From: Candidatus Woesearchaeota archaeon | GTDB lineage: Archaea; Nanobdellota; Nanobdellia; Woesearchaeales; JACPBV01 | Assembly: GCA_019323195.1 (NCBI GenBank) | Contig: JAHWHQ010000010.1 | Span: forward strand, 1-41,913 | DNA length: 41,913 nt | Direction: 5' to 3' | Shown: positions 7,324 through 15,206 of the stretch, piece after piece | Layout of the letters: each line of letters opens with the position of its first letter | Position numbering within the stretch: the first letter of the stretch is position 1 | Translations under genes and position numbers: made by a program | Notes under the pieces: generated by a model | What the model was told of the DNA's origin: nothing | The model's input: the letters and a program-made list of their open reading frames with translations, nothing else | The model's database searches: none

Positions 7324-8412
7324 ATGGGATTGTTCGGAAAAAAGAAAAAAGAGGAAGAAGGGTCTGAAGAAGAAGAAGGCAGTGAAGAGGGCAAGGAGGA
7401 GGAAAAAGAGGAGCCCCCCCAAAATGCCGGTTCTGGAGATTTTTCCATAGGCCGCCTGGCAGCCGACGTTGAGAAGCTTAAGGCGCAGTTCAGCACGTTC
7501 TACGAGCTTAACAAGGCCTCTACAGAGCGTTTCACAAGGATCAATGAGCAGGTAGGCGAGCTCAGGACGATGCTTCTTGAGAAAGACAAGGACAACCGTA
7601 TGCTTGAGGCTAAAGCGACCCAGGCTATTGACCTTGTCCAGACAGTCCAGCCTGACAAGCTAATGATACAGCTGAGGAAAGGCGAGGCCAGGATAGAGTC
7701 CCTCAAGGCCAACATAGAAAGCAACGAGATCATAGTCAACAACGTCATCTCTGACCTGAAAGAGATGCGCAACAAGATGCAGACATTCACCGGGATGGAG
7801 CAGGTTGTCAACCTGAACGAAGAGGTAAAAAAAGAGCTGATGGAGATCAAGAAGATGGCTGCAGTGGTTGAAAGGCACGGCGACAAGGTAGAGACGATCT
7901 TCTCTGAGATCCAGAAAAGGTTCAGCAACTTTGAAAAGTTCGGGGATAACCTTAAGGACCTGGACAAGGAGGTGAAAGAGATAGCCTCTGACATGGATAA
8001 CATCAAGACAAAGATAACCGCTTTCGCTGAAAAGAAGGAGCTTGAAGACCTTATAATAAAGTTCAACAATTTCGAAAAGCATGTAAGCGGCGTCATATCC
8101 CTTATCAACAGGAAATTTGAGAACCTTGAAAGGGACCTGCTCTCCAGGTTTGAGGAGAAGATAGAGAAAAGCGAGAAGCTGCTTAACGGCTTCCAGGTGC
8201 TTGCCCAAAAGACCCCTGACCTTGACAAGTACTTCAACCTTCTTGAGGAAGAGGCAAAAAAAGCCCCTAAAAAAGAGGCAAAGGTTGAGAAGATAAAGAC
8301 CCCCGGGGAAGAGAAGAAAGAGGAGGTGCCTGAGAAAAAGCCTGGCCTGTTCGGGAAGCTGAAAGGCCTTAAAGATAAGATACCAAGTATAGGAGAGAAA
8401 GGGGGGGGATAG
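7324..8412 (+). CDS. Cytoplasmic coiled-coil protein with repeated GLFGK ends (362 aa)
   Basis: The N-terminus reads MGLFGKKKK, then a Glu/Lys/Ser low-complexity tract to about residue 38. Residues 40-300 are almost continuous amphipathic helix with heptad-like spacing and no Pro-rich breaks, so this is a long coiled coil. The C-terminal about 60 residues are Lys/Glu/Pro-rich and end with a second P-G-L-F-G-K-L-K-G-L motif, mirroring the N-terminus; these short hydrophobic-basic ends could bind membrane. SD GAGG at 7314-7317 supports the ATG. It is 102 nt from the preceding genes and may have its own promoter (AT-rich 7280-7300). A loose similarity in style to archaellum/pilus coiled-coil adaptors is noted but not claimed. 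Likely a structural partner of the membrane ATPase. Confidence 0.65.
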   Translation: MGLFGKKKKEEEGSEEEEGSEEGKEEEKEEPPQNAGSGDFSIGRLAADVEKLKAQFSTFYELNKASTERFTRINEQVGELRTMLLEKDKDNRMLEAKATQAIDLVQTVQPDKLMIQLRKGEARIESLKANIESNEIIVNNVISDLKEMRNKMQTFTGMEQVVNLNEEVKKELMEIKKMAAVVERHGDKVETIFSEIQKRFSNFEKFGDNLKDLDKEVKEIASDMDNIKTKITAFAEKKELEDLIIKFNNFEKHVSGVISLINRKFENLERDLLSRFEEKIEKSEKLLNGFQVLAQKTPDLDKYFNLLEEEAKKAPKKEAKVEKIKTPGEEKKEEVPEKKPGLFGKLKGLKDKIPSIGEKGGG

Positions 8413-8424
8413 AGTTCTTTATGA

Positions 8425-9297
8425 TCATACTAAGCTGCTGAACCAATCCATGACTTTCTGTATCATGCTGGGCCCTATACAGGCATTATTTACGCATATA
8501 TTGCTTGCGCACTGGTAGCTATTTGTGCAGCTCTCATCTTCACCTGCCAGCTGCCGGACCATTGTCTTATCCATGCTGCAGTATTTGTTTTCTGCCCTCA
8601 CCCCTATAGGCAGGCATTTTCCTTCATGACTGCACCCTGTATTAATCTCAATATTTGAGCATTCCCCTGTTTCAGGATAGCACATATCAAAAGTGCAGGC
8701 ATTTCCATCGCTGCAATCAGAATTTTGCATGCATTCGGGCATATAGGAAAGGCCTTGTGATAAGCCGGAGCCAGTTCCCCCTTCACCTCCTTTAACAGCA
8801 TTGCCCGTGTAAGTAATAGAACCCACAGCCGCTGTGGATTCAATAGGCTCTGCCTTCTCCTCCCTGCAGCATACAAGCTCATCGCTGTAGGCCTGGTACT
8901 TGCTCCTTTGCGGAATCCCGTTAAATACCTCTAATGGGCTTATGCATACAGAATGATTCCCGTTCGACGGCTTGTTTACGCAGGCAAGGCTGGACGAAAA
9001 CGTATTCTCAAATTCAAAGCCTGAGTAACATCCCAGATGAAGGTACCATCTTTCTGAAATGACGCGGTGGATAGCACAGAAATCATAATACCCCTTCTCC
9101 ATGCAGTTTTCATACCCGCTCAGCTCAGGATTAAGGCTCTCTCCGCTGAATACCGAGCACTCGGAATTAAATTTTTTTCCTGCTTCCGCGCTCTGGATTC
9201 CCTCTATGGCAGATGCATAGCCTCCTCCAAGTATGCTCAATACCAGGAGCAAAACAACAATTTTCCTGAATGTTTCATTTTCAAACAGCTTAACCAC
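8425..9297 (-). CDS. Secreted Cys-rich protein (290 aa)
   Basis: With a GTG start at 9297, four nucleotides after the upstream gene's TAA, the protein begins with a short basic n-region and a hydrophobic core (RKIVVLLLVLSILGGGYASA), a convincing signal peptide. An ATG start 30 codons upstream is possible but would overlap the neighbour and bury the signal. The mature chain has many paired cysteines, including MPECMQNSDCSDGNACTFD and a later C-x-x-S-x-Q-C-A-S-N-I-C unit, the short disulfide knots common in archaeal and myxobacterial secreted proteins. A Gly-rich linker sits mid-chain. No catalytic motif is seen; an exterior, possibly membrane-tethered, binding protein is inferred. It converges on the coiled-coil gene with only 12 nt between stops. 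Confidence 0.65.
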   Translation of the reverse strand: MVKLFENETFRKIVVLLLVLSILGGGYASAIEGIQSAEAGKKFNSECSVFSGESLNPELSGYENCMEKGYYDFCAIHRVISERWYLHLGCYSGFEFENTFSSSLACVNKPSNGNHSVCISPLEVFNGIPQRSKYQAYSDELVCCREEKAEPIESTAAVGSITYTGNAVKGGEGGTGSGLSQGLSYMPECMQNSDCSDGNACTFDMCYPETGECSNIEINTGCSHEGKCLPIGVRAENKYCSMDKTMVRQLAGEDESCTNSYQCASNICVNNACIGPSMIQKVMDWFSSLV

Positions 9298-9301
9298 TTT
9301 C

Positions 9302-9661
9302 TTAACACCAGTTTCCTGAAAAAGAGGGTGAAGATAAAATCTCCTTCTTCCTGCCGTTCTCACCCGGATAAGGGACAACATAGACAAAAACTGCCTTGCT
9401 GCCTGAATCTATCCTCTGGCATCTTGTTTCCCCTGCCTGTATTTTCCTCTTATCACGGATTTTTTTAGGTATCAGGAAATGCTTAGTAACACCCCCCTTC
9501 CCTCTTTCAATGACCTTGCTTTCTATTGTGCACAGGGCATCGCTAAAGACATGGACATTGGTCGTGCACCCCTTCAAACACAGCGCCTCCTGCTCCTCAA
9601 CACAAACCTTAATTTTTATTCTCCCATCAGGCAATGTATTCATGCTGGATATCTTCCCCAT
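9302..9661 (-). CDS. Small beta-rich protein, paralogue of the divergent gene (119 aa)
   Basis: The start at 9661 (MGKIS) aligns with the start of the divergently transcribed paralogue (MGEIL) and lies 27 nt from a TATA box, so a leaderless transcript from here is likely; ATG 9670 or farther-upstream starts are less so. Shared features are an N-terminal G-R-I strand, an acidic patch followed by L-K-G, a V-F-S/L-F-S strand, then K-H-F-L-I-P-K-K-I-R and a C-terminal V-F-V-Y-V-V strand. The F-L-I-P-K-x-(I/L)-R segment is reminiscent of the AbrB swapped hairpin (IPKEIR), so a DNA-binding role is possible but unproven. This copy has four extra cysteines and a longer basic tail. It is cotranscribed with the secreted Cys-rich gene. 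Confidence 0.6.
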   Translation of the reverse strand: MGKISSMNTLPDGRIKIKVCVEEQEALCLKGCTTNVHVFSDALCTIESKVIERGKGGVTKHFLIPKKIRDKRKIQAGETRCQRIDSGSKAVFVYVVPYPGENGRKKEILSSPSFSGNWC

Positions 9662-9683
9662 AAAAACCATGATGTTAAGCTCT

Positions 9684-9692
9684 TTATAATAT
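9684..9692 (-). promoter_or_regulatory. TATA box of the minus-strand small paralogue
   Basis: On the minus strand the sequence reads TATTATAAAG, centred about 27 nt upstream of the ATG at 9661. This spacing decides the start in favour of 9661 and predicts a leaderless mRNA. Confidence 0.55.
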
Positions 9693-9755
9693 TTTCTTAC
9701 TACGTAAATGGGATAATAATTAAGCATTTTTATCCCAAAAAATAGAAACATTAAT

Positions 9756-9774
9756 ATAGTATCATAATTACTAT
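9756..9774. promoter_or_regulatory. Palindrome between divergent paralogues (candidate operator)
   Basis: ATAGTA (9756-9761), a 7-nt spacer and TACTAT (9769-9774) form a perfect inverted repeat in the intergenic region shared by the two paralogous genes. A third ATAGTA follows at 9781-9786, next to the plus-strand TATA box. It may be a shared operator, possibly bound by one of the paralogues. Confidence 0.4.
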
Positions 9775-9793
9775 TTTTCAATAGTATAAAATG

Positions 9794-9801
9794 TTTAAAT
9801 A
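9794..9801 (+). promoter_or_regulatory. TATA box of the plus-strand small paralogue
   Basis: TTTAAATA is centred 27 nt before the ATG at 9825. There is no SD, so the transcript is probably leaderless. Confidence 0.6.
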
Positions 9802-9824
9802 GGTGTGGTTAGTAGGGCAGAAAT

Positions 9825-10130
9825 ATGGGGGAAATACTGAATTCAAAGACTCACAATAACGGCAGGATAACCTTTGAGATAATAGTTGACTATGACGAGG
9901 CTCTTCAGCTTAAGGGCCATGTGCGGAACATCCACCTTTTTTCAGAAGATGTTCCTGATATCAAGACCAACATTTCATTAAGGGGCAAAAACGAGGCGAC
10001 CAAATACTTCCTCATCCCAAAAGAGCTCCGTAAAGACCTTCAGTTCAATACAAAGGTTAAGTGCCAGAAGATTGAGACTGAGACAAAGACAATATTCGTA
10101 TATGTGGTTGATAAGTTCAAATTAATTTAA
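9825..10130 (+). CDS. Small beta-rich protein, divergent paralogue (101 aa)
   Basis: This protein is collinear with the minus-strand paralogue: NNGRITFEIIVDYDEALQLK matches LPDGRIKIKVCVEEQEALCL, and ATKYFLIPKELRKDL matches VTKHFLIPKKIRDKR, both ending in a V-Y-V-V strand. It lacks the extra cysteines and the 20-residue tail. No known family is recognised; the IPKELR segment recalls AbrB-type DNA-binding hairpins. Divergent duplicated regulators around a palindrome often control each other, but that is inference. A TATA box 27 nt upstream supports the start. Confidence 0.6.
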   Translation: MGEILNSKTHNNGRITFEIIVDYDEALQLKGHVRNIHLFSEDVPDIKTNISLRGKNEATKYFLIPKELRKDLQFNTKVKCQKIETETKTIFVYVVDKFKLI

Positions 10131-10267
10131 GACTAATAGATTAAATGACCAGGCATTTCAGCAATAACCTTCTATTAAGAAACTATACAAAATATGAGGG
10201 TCCTGAGATTAATTTACAATAGGCAAAACCTGCTCAATAGGTTCTGTCTTCAGAAAAAGGTAACCTT
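10131..10267 (+). promoter_or_regulatory. Leader/promoter region of the KaiC-like gene
   Basis: This 137-nt gap has no ORF. A weak TATA-like ACTATACAAAATATG lies near 10181-10195, and AAAAAGGTAA just before the ATG at 10268 gives a weak GGT-type SD. Nothing else is seen. Confidence 0.3.
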
Positions 10268-10966
10268 ATGGAAAGAGAAAAAATAGGAATAAAAGGGATT
10301 GACTCCATGGCAGAGGGGGGAATACCCCAGGGCTCCATCATAGGCGTATGTGGCCCCCCCGGGGTTGGCAAGTCGATATTCACCCTTCATTTTCTCCTGG
10401 AAGGTGCAAGAAGAGGGCAAAAATGCCTTTATATCTCATTAGAGGAGCCCGAAACCAACATTGACAGGATGGTATCACAGTTCAGTTTTGCAGATGAATT
10501 CAATAAATACAAGAATAAAGGTAAGATAATCATCAAATGCATGACCTATCCTGAATATGAAAAGATCTACTCAGAGCTGTTCCAGAAGATAAAAGAAGAC
10601 AAGGAGATAAACAGGCTTGTTATAGACTCGTTTAATGTTTTCTTTGCAGCAACATCCCATCCTGAAAGCCTGAACCTTAACCACGAGGTCAACACAAGAA
10701 GGATGATAAACCAGGCATTCTCGATGCTCAGGAAGAAAGAGCTTACAACTTTTCTGATACTTGAGATGCAGCATGATTCCAAAAACTGCTTCTTTTACAA
10801 CATCCCTTACCTTGTTGACGGTATGATAAGCCTTGATTTTCTTGAGCTTGGTGCGATCGAAAGGAGAATATTCATACCAAAGATGAGATGGACTAACCAG
10901 TACAAGGAAAGCAAGGCATATGATATAGGAAAAAACGGGATAGTCATTACAAAGGAAAATCAATAG
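10268..10966 (+). CDS. Single-domain KaiC/RadA-like ATPase
   Basis: This 232-aa RecA-superfamily protein has Walker A GPPGVGKS at residues 29-36, preceded by the typical IPQGSIIGVC strand, then the KaiC-type Y-I-S-L-E-E-P segment with catalytic Glu, and Walker B R-L-V-I-D-S-F near residues 118-124. The N-terminal G-I-D-S-M-A-E-G-G-I-P is the standard KaiC/GvpD/FlaH opening. Length equals one KaiC domain. In archaea such proteins signal or remodel partners in an ATP-dependent way rather than keeping time. It is followed after 43 nt by a V4R-like protein, which may provide the ligand-sensing partner. I see no archaellum or gas-vesicle genes nearby, so FlaH or GvpD is not assigned. Confidence 0.8.
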   Translation: MEREKIGIKGIDSMAEGGIPQGSIIGVCGPPGVGKSIFTLHFLLEGARRGQKCLYISLEEPETNIDRMVSQFSFADEFNKYKNKGKIIIKCMTYPEYEKIYSELFQKIKEDKEINRLVIDSFNVFFAATSHPESLNLNHEVNTRRMINQAFSMLRKKELTTFLILEMQHDSKNCFFYNIPYLVDGMISLDFLELGAIERRIFIPKMRWTNQYKESKAYDIGKNGIVITKENQ

Positions 10967-10974
10967 TTTCATTC

Positions 10975-11004
10975 TTTTAAATCAGACTGGCATAAATTGG
11001 GGGT
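10975..11004 (+). promoter_or_regulatory. TATA-like box and SD before the V4R-like gene
   Basis: TTTTAAATC (10975-10983) lies about 30 nt before the ATG at 11010, and GGGGGT (10999-11004) can serve as an SD. The gene may therefore be read both from the KaiC-like promoter and from its own. Confidence 0.4.
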
Positions 11005-11009
11005 TTTGA

Positions 11010-12125
11010 ATGAAAGATGCAAATGCTGTCGATTACCTGCTCTACAAGCTGTTCTTCCCAAAAACCGTAACCATAGACAAGCCAGGCATCATATATAATT
11101 TCGTTGACCGGAAATTCGGAAGCAAAAAATCCAGAAAAAGGATCATCTGGTATTTCGAGGATGTAATCGTCAGCCTCCAGCTGGAGACCATAAAGGCATT
11201 AGGAAAAGAAAAAAGCGCAGAGCTGTGGTACAGGATAGGGAAAGACTCTGCCCTCAGATATGTCCTTCTCTCAAGCCCGAAAAAAGCGCCTTCTTTTCTT
11301 GTTCCCAAGATCCTGCAATATACGTTCATGGTCTTCAGAAGCGCCGGCATGTCTTTCGCAGAGAACATTGAATATGAAAGCAAAAACCTCTCCTTGACAG
11401 CCACCGGCTGCAACAACGTAATCTGCAGAAAATCAGGAGATGCAAGCGTTTTTGCCGGCCTTATGAGCGGTATTGCCAGCAGCTTGGTTGGAAAGAATCT
11501 AGAGGCTTCTGCAGACTGCATCAGCTGCCCGTCCTCCTGCAAAATAAGGCTAAACAGGAGCATCAGAAAAAAACACCTTCCTGATCTGGAAGATCTCAGG
11601 CCCTCAAAAAGGTATGAGAAAGTAAACTTCCCCGGAAGCATGAAAATACCCCCGAATCATTACTCATTCAGCGACCTTCTTAGATTTAAAAAGATACAGG
11701 TTGACAGGAAGCAGGGAAAGGTCAGTTTATACGGACTGACAATAATCCCGACAGAGATAGGCCTTTCAGGGATTCTAATCTCCCATTACCTTAAGGATAA
11801 CAAAGCGCTTCTTGAGGCTTCAATAATAAGCTCGGCAGAGAAGATAGCAGGGAAGATAAGCTCTGGAAACAGCCCTAAAGAAAGGCTGCATGCAGCATTA
11901 AAAATGCTGTCAGCTTTAGGCTGGGGGTTCATACACCTGAAAGAGGAAAAGAAAGAGGTCATAGCTGACTTGCTATACCCTCCTATAAATAAGCATAATT
12001 CCCTCTACCCTGTGTATCTGGTCAATGGTTTCCTTAATCATTATCTGGGCAGGAGATATGCTATAGAAAAAACATACATCAGTGAAAATCCTGCAAGGAT
12101 CAGGGCAGTTTACATAAAAGCGTAA
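11010..12125 (+). CDS. Protein with two V4R-like (4-vinyl-reductase type) domains
   Basis: Residues about 45-185 resemble a V4R domain: a helical start, then VFAGLMSGIASSLVGKNLEA followed by A-D-C-I-S-C-P-S-S-C-K-I, the Cys-bearing end that binds a small molecule or metal in this family. Residues about 265-371 look like a second, degenerate copy (YLVNGFLNHYLGRRYAIEKT and a final V-Y-I-K strand) without cysteines. An additional Cys pair (T-G-C-N-N-V-I-C) lies just before the first motif. V4R domains are sensory or cofactor-binding modules of prokaryotic regulators. Its position behind a KaiC-like ATPase suggests a sensor-ATPase pair. Family assignment is by motif only; an unrelated Cys-cluster protein remains possible. 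Confidence 0.5.
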   Translation: MKDANAVDYLLYKLFFPKTVTIDKPGIIYNFVDRKFGSKKSRKRIIWYFEDVIVSLQLETIKALGKEKSAELWYRIGKDSALRYVLLSSPKKAPSFLVPKILQYTFMVFRSAGMSFAENIEYESKNLSLTATGCNNVICRKSGDASVFAGLMSGIASSLVGKNLEASADCISCPSSCKIRLNRSIRKKHLPDLEDLRPSKRYEKVNFPGSMKIPPNHYSFSDLLRFKKIQVDRKQGKVSLYGLTIIPTEIGLSGILISHYLKDNKALLEASIISSAEKIAGKISSGNSPKERLHAALKMLSALGWGFIHLKEEKKEVIADLLYPPINKHNSLYPVYLVNGFLNHYLGRRYAIEKTYISENPARIRAVYIKA

Positions 12126-12138
12126 ATTCCTCTAGGGC

Positions 12139-13281
12139 TTATGCAAATTTCATAGCAGAATACCTTAATTTAAGCGAAATGTAGTGGCATAACAAGAAAA
12201 ATAACCTGTACTTTGGAAACTTGATCTTTATGTCCTTCATGTTAATCCTCTCATTCCTCATTATTTTCATGAAAAAGTCAGGTGTGCAGTTCCTAAGCCC
12301 TTCAATATTTTTCGGGTATCTCTTTTTAAGGAGCCTCAGCAAAGGAGGATTGTTATACCTGTCGATGCGCGAGACAAGATATCCCATATAAAGCCCCATA
12401 TACCTCCTCTTCCACTCTTCCTGGTATGCCTGCAGGTTGTTGTTCCTTATAGATTCAGCCAATAACCTGGCTGAGTCCAGTATTGGCCTGATACCTTCTG
12501 CAGAAGATGGAAAAGAATTCCCGAAACTGTCCCCAAGAAAGGCAAAATTCTTCTTTACGATCGGAAAAACAGGGGCATTTGTGATAACAGCCTTTTCTGC
12601 CAGCCTTTTTTCCTGGCCTGGAAAATATTTCCTTAGCAATGTCTTTTTTGTAGGCCTTATCAGCGTGTGGTCGATTTTCCTTGTATACTGCCAGTATCCG
12701 CACAATGTCCTGTTATGGAGGGGGTAAAGGTCCTCAAAAAACCCCTCTTCCCCAAACTGGAAGTAGATATAATCCCTGTCAATGTCCGGCGGCGCCCTGG
12801 GAAAGGCTCCGGCTAATGCAACCCAGTTCAAAAACGGTTTTGGCTGCCGCATTATCCTCTTAAGAAAAAAGCTGCTCCCTGAACAGTCTATCAGATGCCC
12901 AAACCTAAACCTGCCGTTGCTGGTGTGCAATATACCATCCTTAACATCATCTGCATTATCCCTCATAAAACAGGCCCTTGACTTCTTTATAAGATGCCTG
13001 CATGTTTCTGCATAGTCGATATTATAGAGGTCATGCTCCACTGTAAAGAATGTCTCATCATTGGTTCCTATTTTCATGCCCTTAAACCTTTTGATATAAC
13101 CAAGATCATACTCATCGACAATCCTCTTATAGGTATTCCGTACTTCATATGCAGCACTTGCCCCTATCCCCGCCCTGTCAATGATAAGAACGCTCTTCTC
13201 AGGGCACCTCCTGGAAAGGTGATAGGCAAGCCCTGCTCCTGCAATTCCAGCCCCTATAATAACAGCATCATAATTCTCCAT
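12139..13281 (-). CDS. Geranylgeranyl-reductase-like FAD-dependent oxidoreductase
   Basis: Starting at ATG 13281 (MENYDAVIIGAGIAGAGLAY) the 380-aa protein opens with a Rossmann dinucleotide fold, GxGxxG at residues 10-15, and an acidic Asp at the end of strand 2. A second FAD motif lies in the C-terminal half (FAFLGDSFGNSFPSSAEGIR), the GD...P..geGI signature of the geranylgeranyl reductase/lycopene cyclase class. Family members reduce isoprenoid double bonds of archaeal lipids or quinone side chains, or oxidise related lipids. The upstream frame extension to 13362 is rejected because it overlaps the neighbour heavily; the chosen ATG overlaps its stop by 14 nt. It is the third gene of a UbiA operon, which supports a prenyl-lipid substrate. 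Confidence 0.75.
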   Translation of the reverse strand: MENYDAVIIGAGIAGAGLAYHLSRRCPEKSVLIIDRAGIGASAAYEVRNTYKRIVDEYDLGYIKRFKGMKIGTNDETFFTVEHDLYNIDYAETCRHLIKKSRACFMRDNADDVKDGILHTSNGRFRFGHLIDCSGSSFFLKRIMRQPKPFLNWVALAGAFPRAPPDIDRDYIYFQFGEEGFFEDLYPLHNRTLCGYWQYTRKIDHTLIRPTKKTLLRKYFPGQEKRLAEKAVITNAPVFPIVKKNFAFLGDSFGNSFPSSAEGIRPILDSARLLAESIRNNNLQAYQEEWKRRYMGLYMGYLVSRIDRYNNPPLLRLLKKRYPKNIEGLRNCTPDFFMKIMRNERINMKDIKIKFPKYRLFFLLCHYISLKLRYSAMKFA

Positions 13282-14140
13282 TTTTATCCGCCATTTTCCC
13301 TGGCATATCCTGCCCTGCCCCCATAGGCCCTGGAGAGAAATCCTCAAGAGAGACCATCTCATTCAAAAAGGCAAACGGCTTCTTAGGAACCTCCTCAAGT
13401 ATGTGCAGTACCATGCTAAGCGACCTGGAGATAAAGGACAGGTATATCCCATGCTCAGGCTCAAATCCAAGCACAAGGTATGACAATGCCAGCACAGCAT
13501 CTATATTAGGATAGATCCTCTTCCTGGCCTCTATCTCCTCCCTCAACAGCTCATAGACCTCCAGGTATGCGTTAGTCCCGCCAGCTCTCTGTATCTCCTT
13601 AAGCAAAAGCTCAGGCCTGGGGTCTTTTTCATATACCGGATGGCCAAACCCCATTATCTTCTCCCCTTTGGAAAATTTCTCATCAAGATACTGCCTTACC
13701 CCCTCATCAAGGCCAGAATCCCCTGCCCTTTCCCTTATTGAGACCATCATCCTCATCAGGCCGCTCACAGCCCCAAGATGGTCTGTCCCCATCGCAGCCA
13801 GCCCCCCTATAAGGCCGTTGATGACCGCAAAATCCCTGTTCTTGGTTGTGCTTGCGATAAGCTTAGGGACCATGACAGAAGGCGGGTGGCAGCCTGTTCC
13901 TAAGCTTAATATCATCAATGTCCTTGAGAACAGCTGTTTATCCCTCTCCACCGGCCTCCTGTTGGTAAGCTTAAGGAACAATAAATCGACAAAATCAAAG
14001 TTCCATCTGCAGAACAGCTCCTCCAGGGATTTCCAGTTATCCCTGTCCAGGTCATATTTCCCGCAGTTTATAAACTGTGTAAGCCTTCCATCCCTTATTC
14101 CATGGTAATCGACATTGCTGCAGATTTTATTCTGTTTCAT
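13268..14140 (-). CDS. Citrate-synthase-fold protein (290 aa)
   Basis: The catalytic layout of citrate synthase is preserved: His121 in T-D-H-L-G-A-V (the HGGA-type histidine), His167 in G-F-G-H-P-V-Y-E-K-D-P-R, Asp214 in P-N-I-D-A-V-L-A, and an R-S-L-S-M-V-L-H-I-L-E-E segment like the conserved R..G..AH..E. At 290 aa it is much shorter than citrate synthase (about 370-430 aa) and close in size to citryl-CoA-lyase-like modules. It could condense or cleave an acyl-CoA, but the substrate is unknown. ATG 14140 overlaps the UbiA stop by 14 nt, and its own stop overlaps the reductase start by 14 nt, so the three are tightly coupled. That context argues for a role in prenyl-lipid or quinone-like synthesis rather than the Krebs cycle. 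Confidence 0.75.
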   Translation of the reverse strand: MKQNKICSNVDYHGIRDGRLTQFINCGKYDLDRDNWKSLEELFCRWNFDFVDLLFLKLTNRRPVERDKQLFSRTLMILSLGTGCHPPSVMVPKLIASTTKNRDFAVINGLIGGLAAMGTDHLGAVSGLMRMMVSIRERAGDSGLDEGVRQYLDEKFSKGEKIMGFGHPVYEKDPRPELLLKEIQRAGGTNAYLEVYELLREEIEARKRIYPNIDAVLALSYLVLGFEPEHGIYLSFISRSLSMVLHILEEVPKKPFAFLNEMVSLEDFSPGPMGAGQDMPGKMADKNGEL

Positions 14141-15029
14141 CCTGAACAGCCGCCTTTTCAACAGTGTTTCCTGGCATTGCATCCAGGCTAAGCAGGATAA
14201 TGTAAGACATCCAGTAAAAAAAGTAGAGGCATAATGCCCATAGAATAACAGCAAGATAATCCGTCTTGCTCATGACCAGCCCAAGCAAAAATAGCAGTAT
14301 TGCCGACCTTATCATCCTCACCCCCTGCCCTGCCCTTCCTTCCACCATAGCCGATACGATCTTCAGCCCTAAAAAAGCCAGCAAAACCAGGAAAAAAAGG
14401 AATATTATTCCCAGGTCAAAAATAAAATAAGCAGCAGCCATAGGCGCAAAAGAGAACGCAAAAAGGATTATTGTTGCCTGCCTCCCCTTCATGCCTGCCC
14501 CTGCTAATGTCCTGTAGCCCCTTTTCCTGTCGCTTATCGTGTCCTTCATGTTCTTCGAATGCATTATAGGCCAGAATGCTGCAAACATAAAAACAGCCAG
14601 GCGCATCGCCATACCCATATCAAGCCCCAGGAGAAGTGAAGAGCTGAATGAAGGCAGCGCAAAATGCGTAATTGCGAGTATAGTTGCATCCGCAAACAGG
14701 ACATACCTCGCTATAGTATTATACAAAAATCCAAGCAATACAGCTATTATAGAGGCAGCAAGTATGACAATGTCTGATTTCGCGATTATCATTGCAGTAA
14801 GCAGCAAAAGCAGGGCAATCCTTCTGGAACATCCCGGAAGCCTATAATCCTTATCCCTTATTGCATTATAGACAGCTGCTGCAGAATAGATCAGGATGCA
14901 GCACAAGCCAAGGACAAGTATCTTACTATTAACCCTCTCTGCAAAAGCAGCAGACACCAGGATCACCATCAAAGAAGGGAATGCCCTGTAAACCCTGGCA
15001 GCCCCAATCAACCTTGCAAGACCGTTCAA
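14127..15029 (-). CDS. UbiA-family prenyltransferase
   Basis: This 300-aa polytopic protein has about eight to nine TM helices and two Asp-rich loops typical of UbiA: N-A-I-R-D-K-D (about residues 55-61) and K-N-M-K-D-T-I-S-D-R-K-R-G-Y-R-T-L (about 159-175). These bind the Mg-diphosphate of a polyprenyl donor. Archaeal members make digeranylgeranylglyceryl phosphate or prenylate aromatic rings; the acceptor here is not evident, and the first motif is shorter than the usual NDxxDxxxD. The start is TTG at 15029, decided by a strong SD AGGGGTGAT (15035-15043). First gene of a three-gene overlapping operon, divergent from the polyprenyl synthase gene that would supply its donor. Confidence 0.8.
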   Translation of the reverse strand: MNGLARLIGAARVYRAFPSLMVILVSAAFAERVNSKILVLGLCCILIYSAAAVYNAIRDKDYRLPGCSRRIALLLLLTAMIIAKSDIVILAASIIAVLLGFLYNTIARYVLFADATILAITHFALPSFSSSLLLGLDMGMAMRLAVFMFAAFWPIMHSKNMKDTISDRKRGYRTLAGAGMKGRQATIILFAFSFAPMAAAYFIFDLGIIFLFFLVLLAFLGLKIVSAMVEGRAGQGVRMIRSAILLFLLGLVMSKTDYLAVILWALCLYFFYWMSYIILLSLDAMPGNTVEKAAVQDETE

Positions 15030-15034
15030 AAAAA

Positions 15035-15080
15035 ATCACCCCTATAATTTAGGTGATAAGAAGAAAGTATTTATTATTTA
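15035..15080 (-). promoter_or_regulatory. Promoter and SD of the prenyl operon
   Basis: On the minus strand TAAATAATAAAT (15069-15080) is a TATA-like box. A start site about 27 nt on, near 15048, would leave a leader of about 19 nt containing AGGGGTGAT (15035-15043), followed by TTG at 15029. The SD is what identifies the unusual start codon. Confidence 0.5.
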
Positions 15081-15162
15081 CCGCAGTTGGCGGATAAAGA
15101 ATCCAAAAATTTATCCTGCTTATAAAAAAATTTACAGGAAAATCCAAGTAATATTTATATTG

Positions 15163-15202
15163 GTGTATAAAGTTTAAAAATGAAGTTTTTAACTTTATAC
15201 AC
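15163..15202 (+). repeat. Long 17-bp hairpin
   Basis: GTGTATAAAGTTTAAAAA (15163-15180) and TTTTTAACTTTATACAC (15186-15202) pair over 17 bp with a single bulged A and a 5-nt loop TGAAG. It is the first part of the structured block upstream of the polyprenyl synthase gene. Confidence 0.7.
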
Positions 15203-15206
15203 TAGA

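Noticed and set aside
6279..8237. Long minus-strand frames opposite the Lys/Glu-rich coiled-coil genes
   Set aside because: They are Phe/Ser/Leu-rich products, the usual antisense of AAA/GAA-rich codons; no promoter or SD supports them.
8425..9387. Longer 320-aa version of the secreted Cys-rich protein
   Set aside because: It would overlap the upstream gene by 86 nt and place 30 residues before the signal peptide; the GTG at 9297 gives normal spacing and a normal signal.
9067..9745. Several plus-strand frames of 88-133 codons
   Set aside because: They lie antisense to the secreted Cys-rich gene and the small paralogue, both of which have better start signals and a paralogue match.
10268..10966. 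Assignment as FlaH/ArlH or GvpD
   Set aside because: There are no archaellum or gas-vesicle genes in the neighbourhood; only the general KaiC-like fold is supported.
11042..11641. 199-codon minus-strand frame
   Set aside because: Antisense of the V4R-like gene, without a start signal or family pattern.
13668..14108. 146-codon plus-strand frame
   Set aside because: Antisense of the citrate-synthase-like gene, whose catalytic residues are all present on the minus strand.
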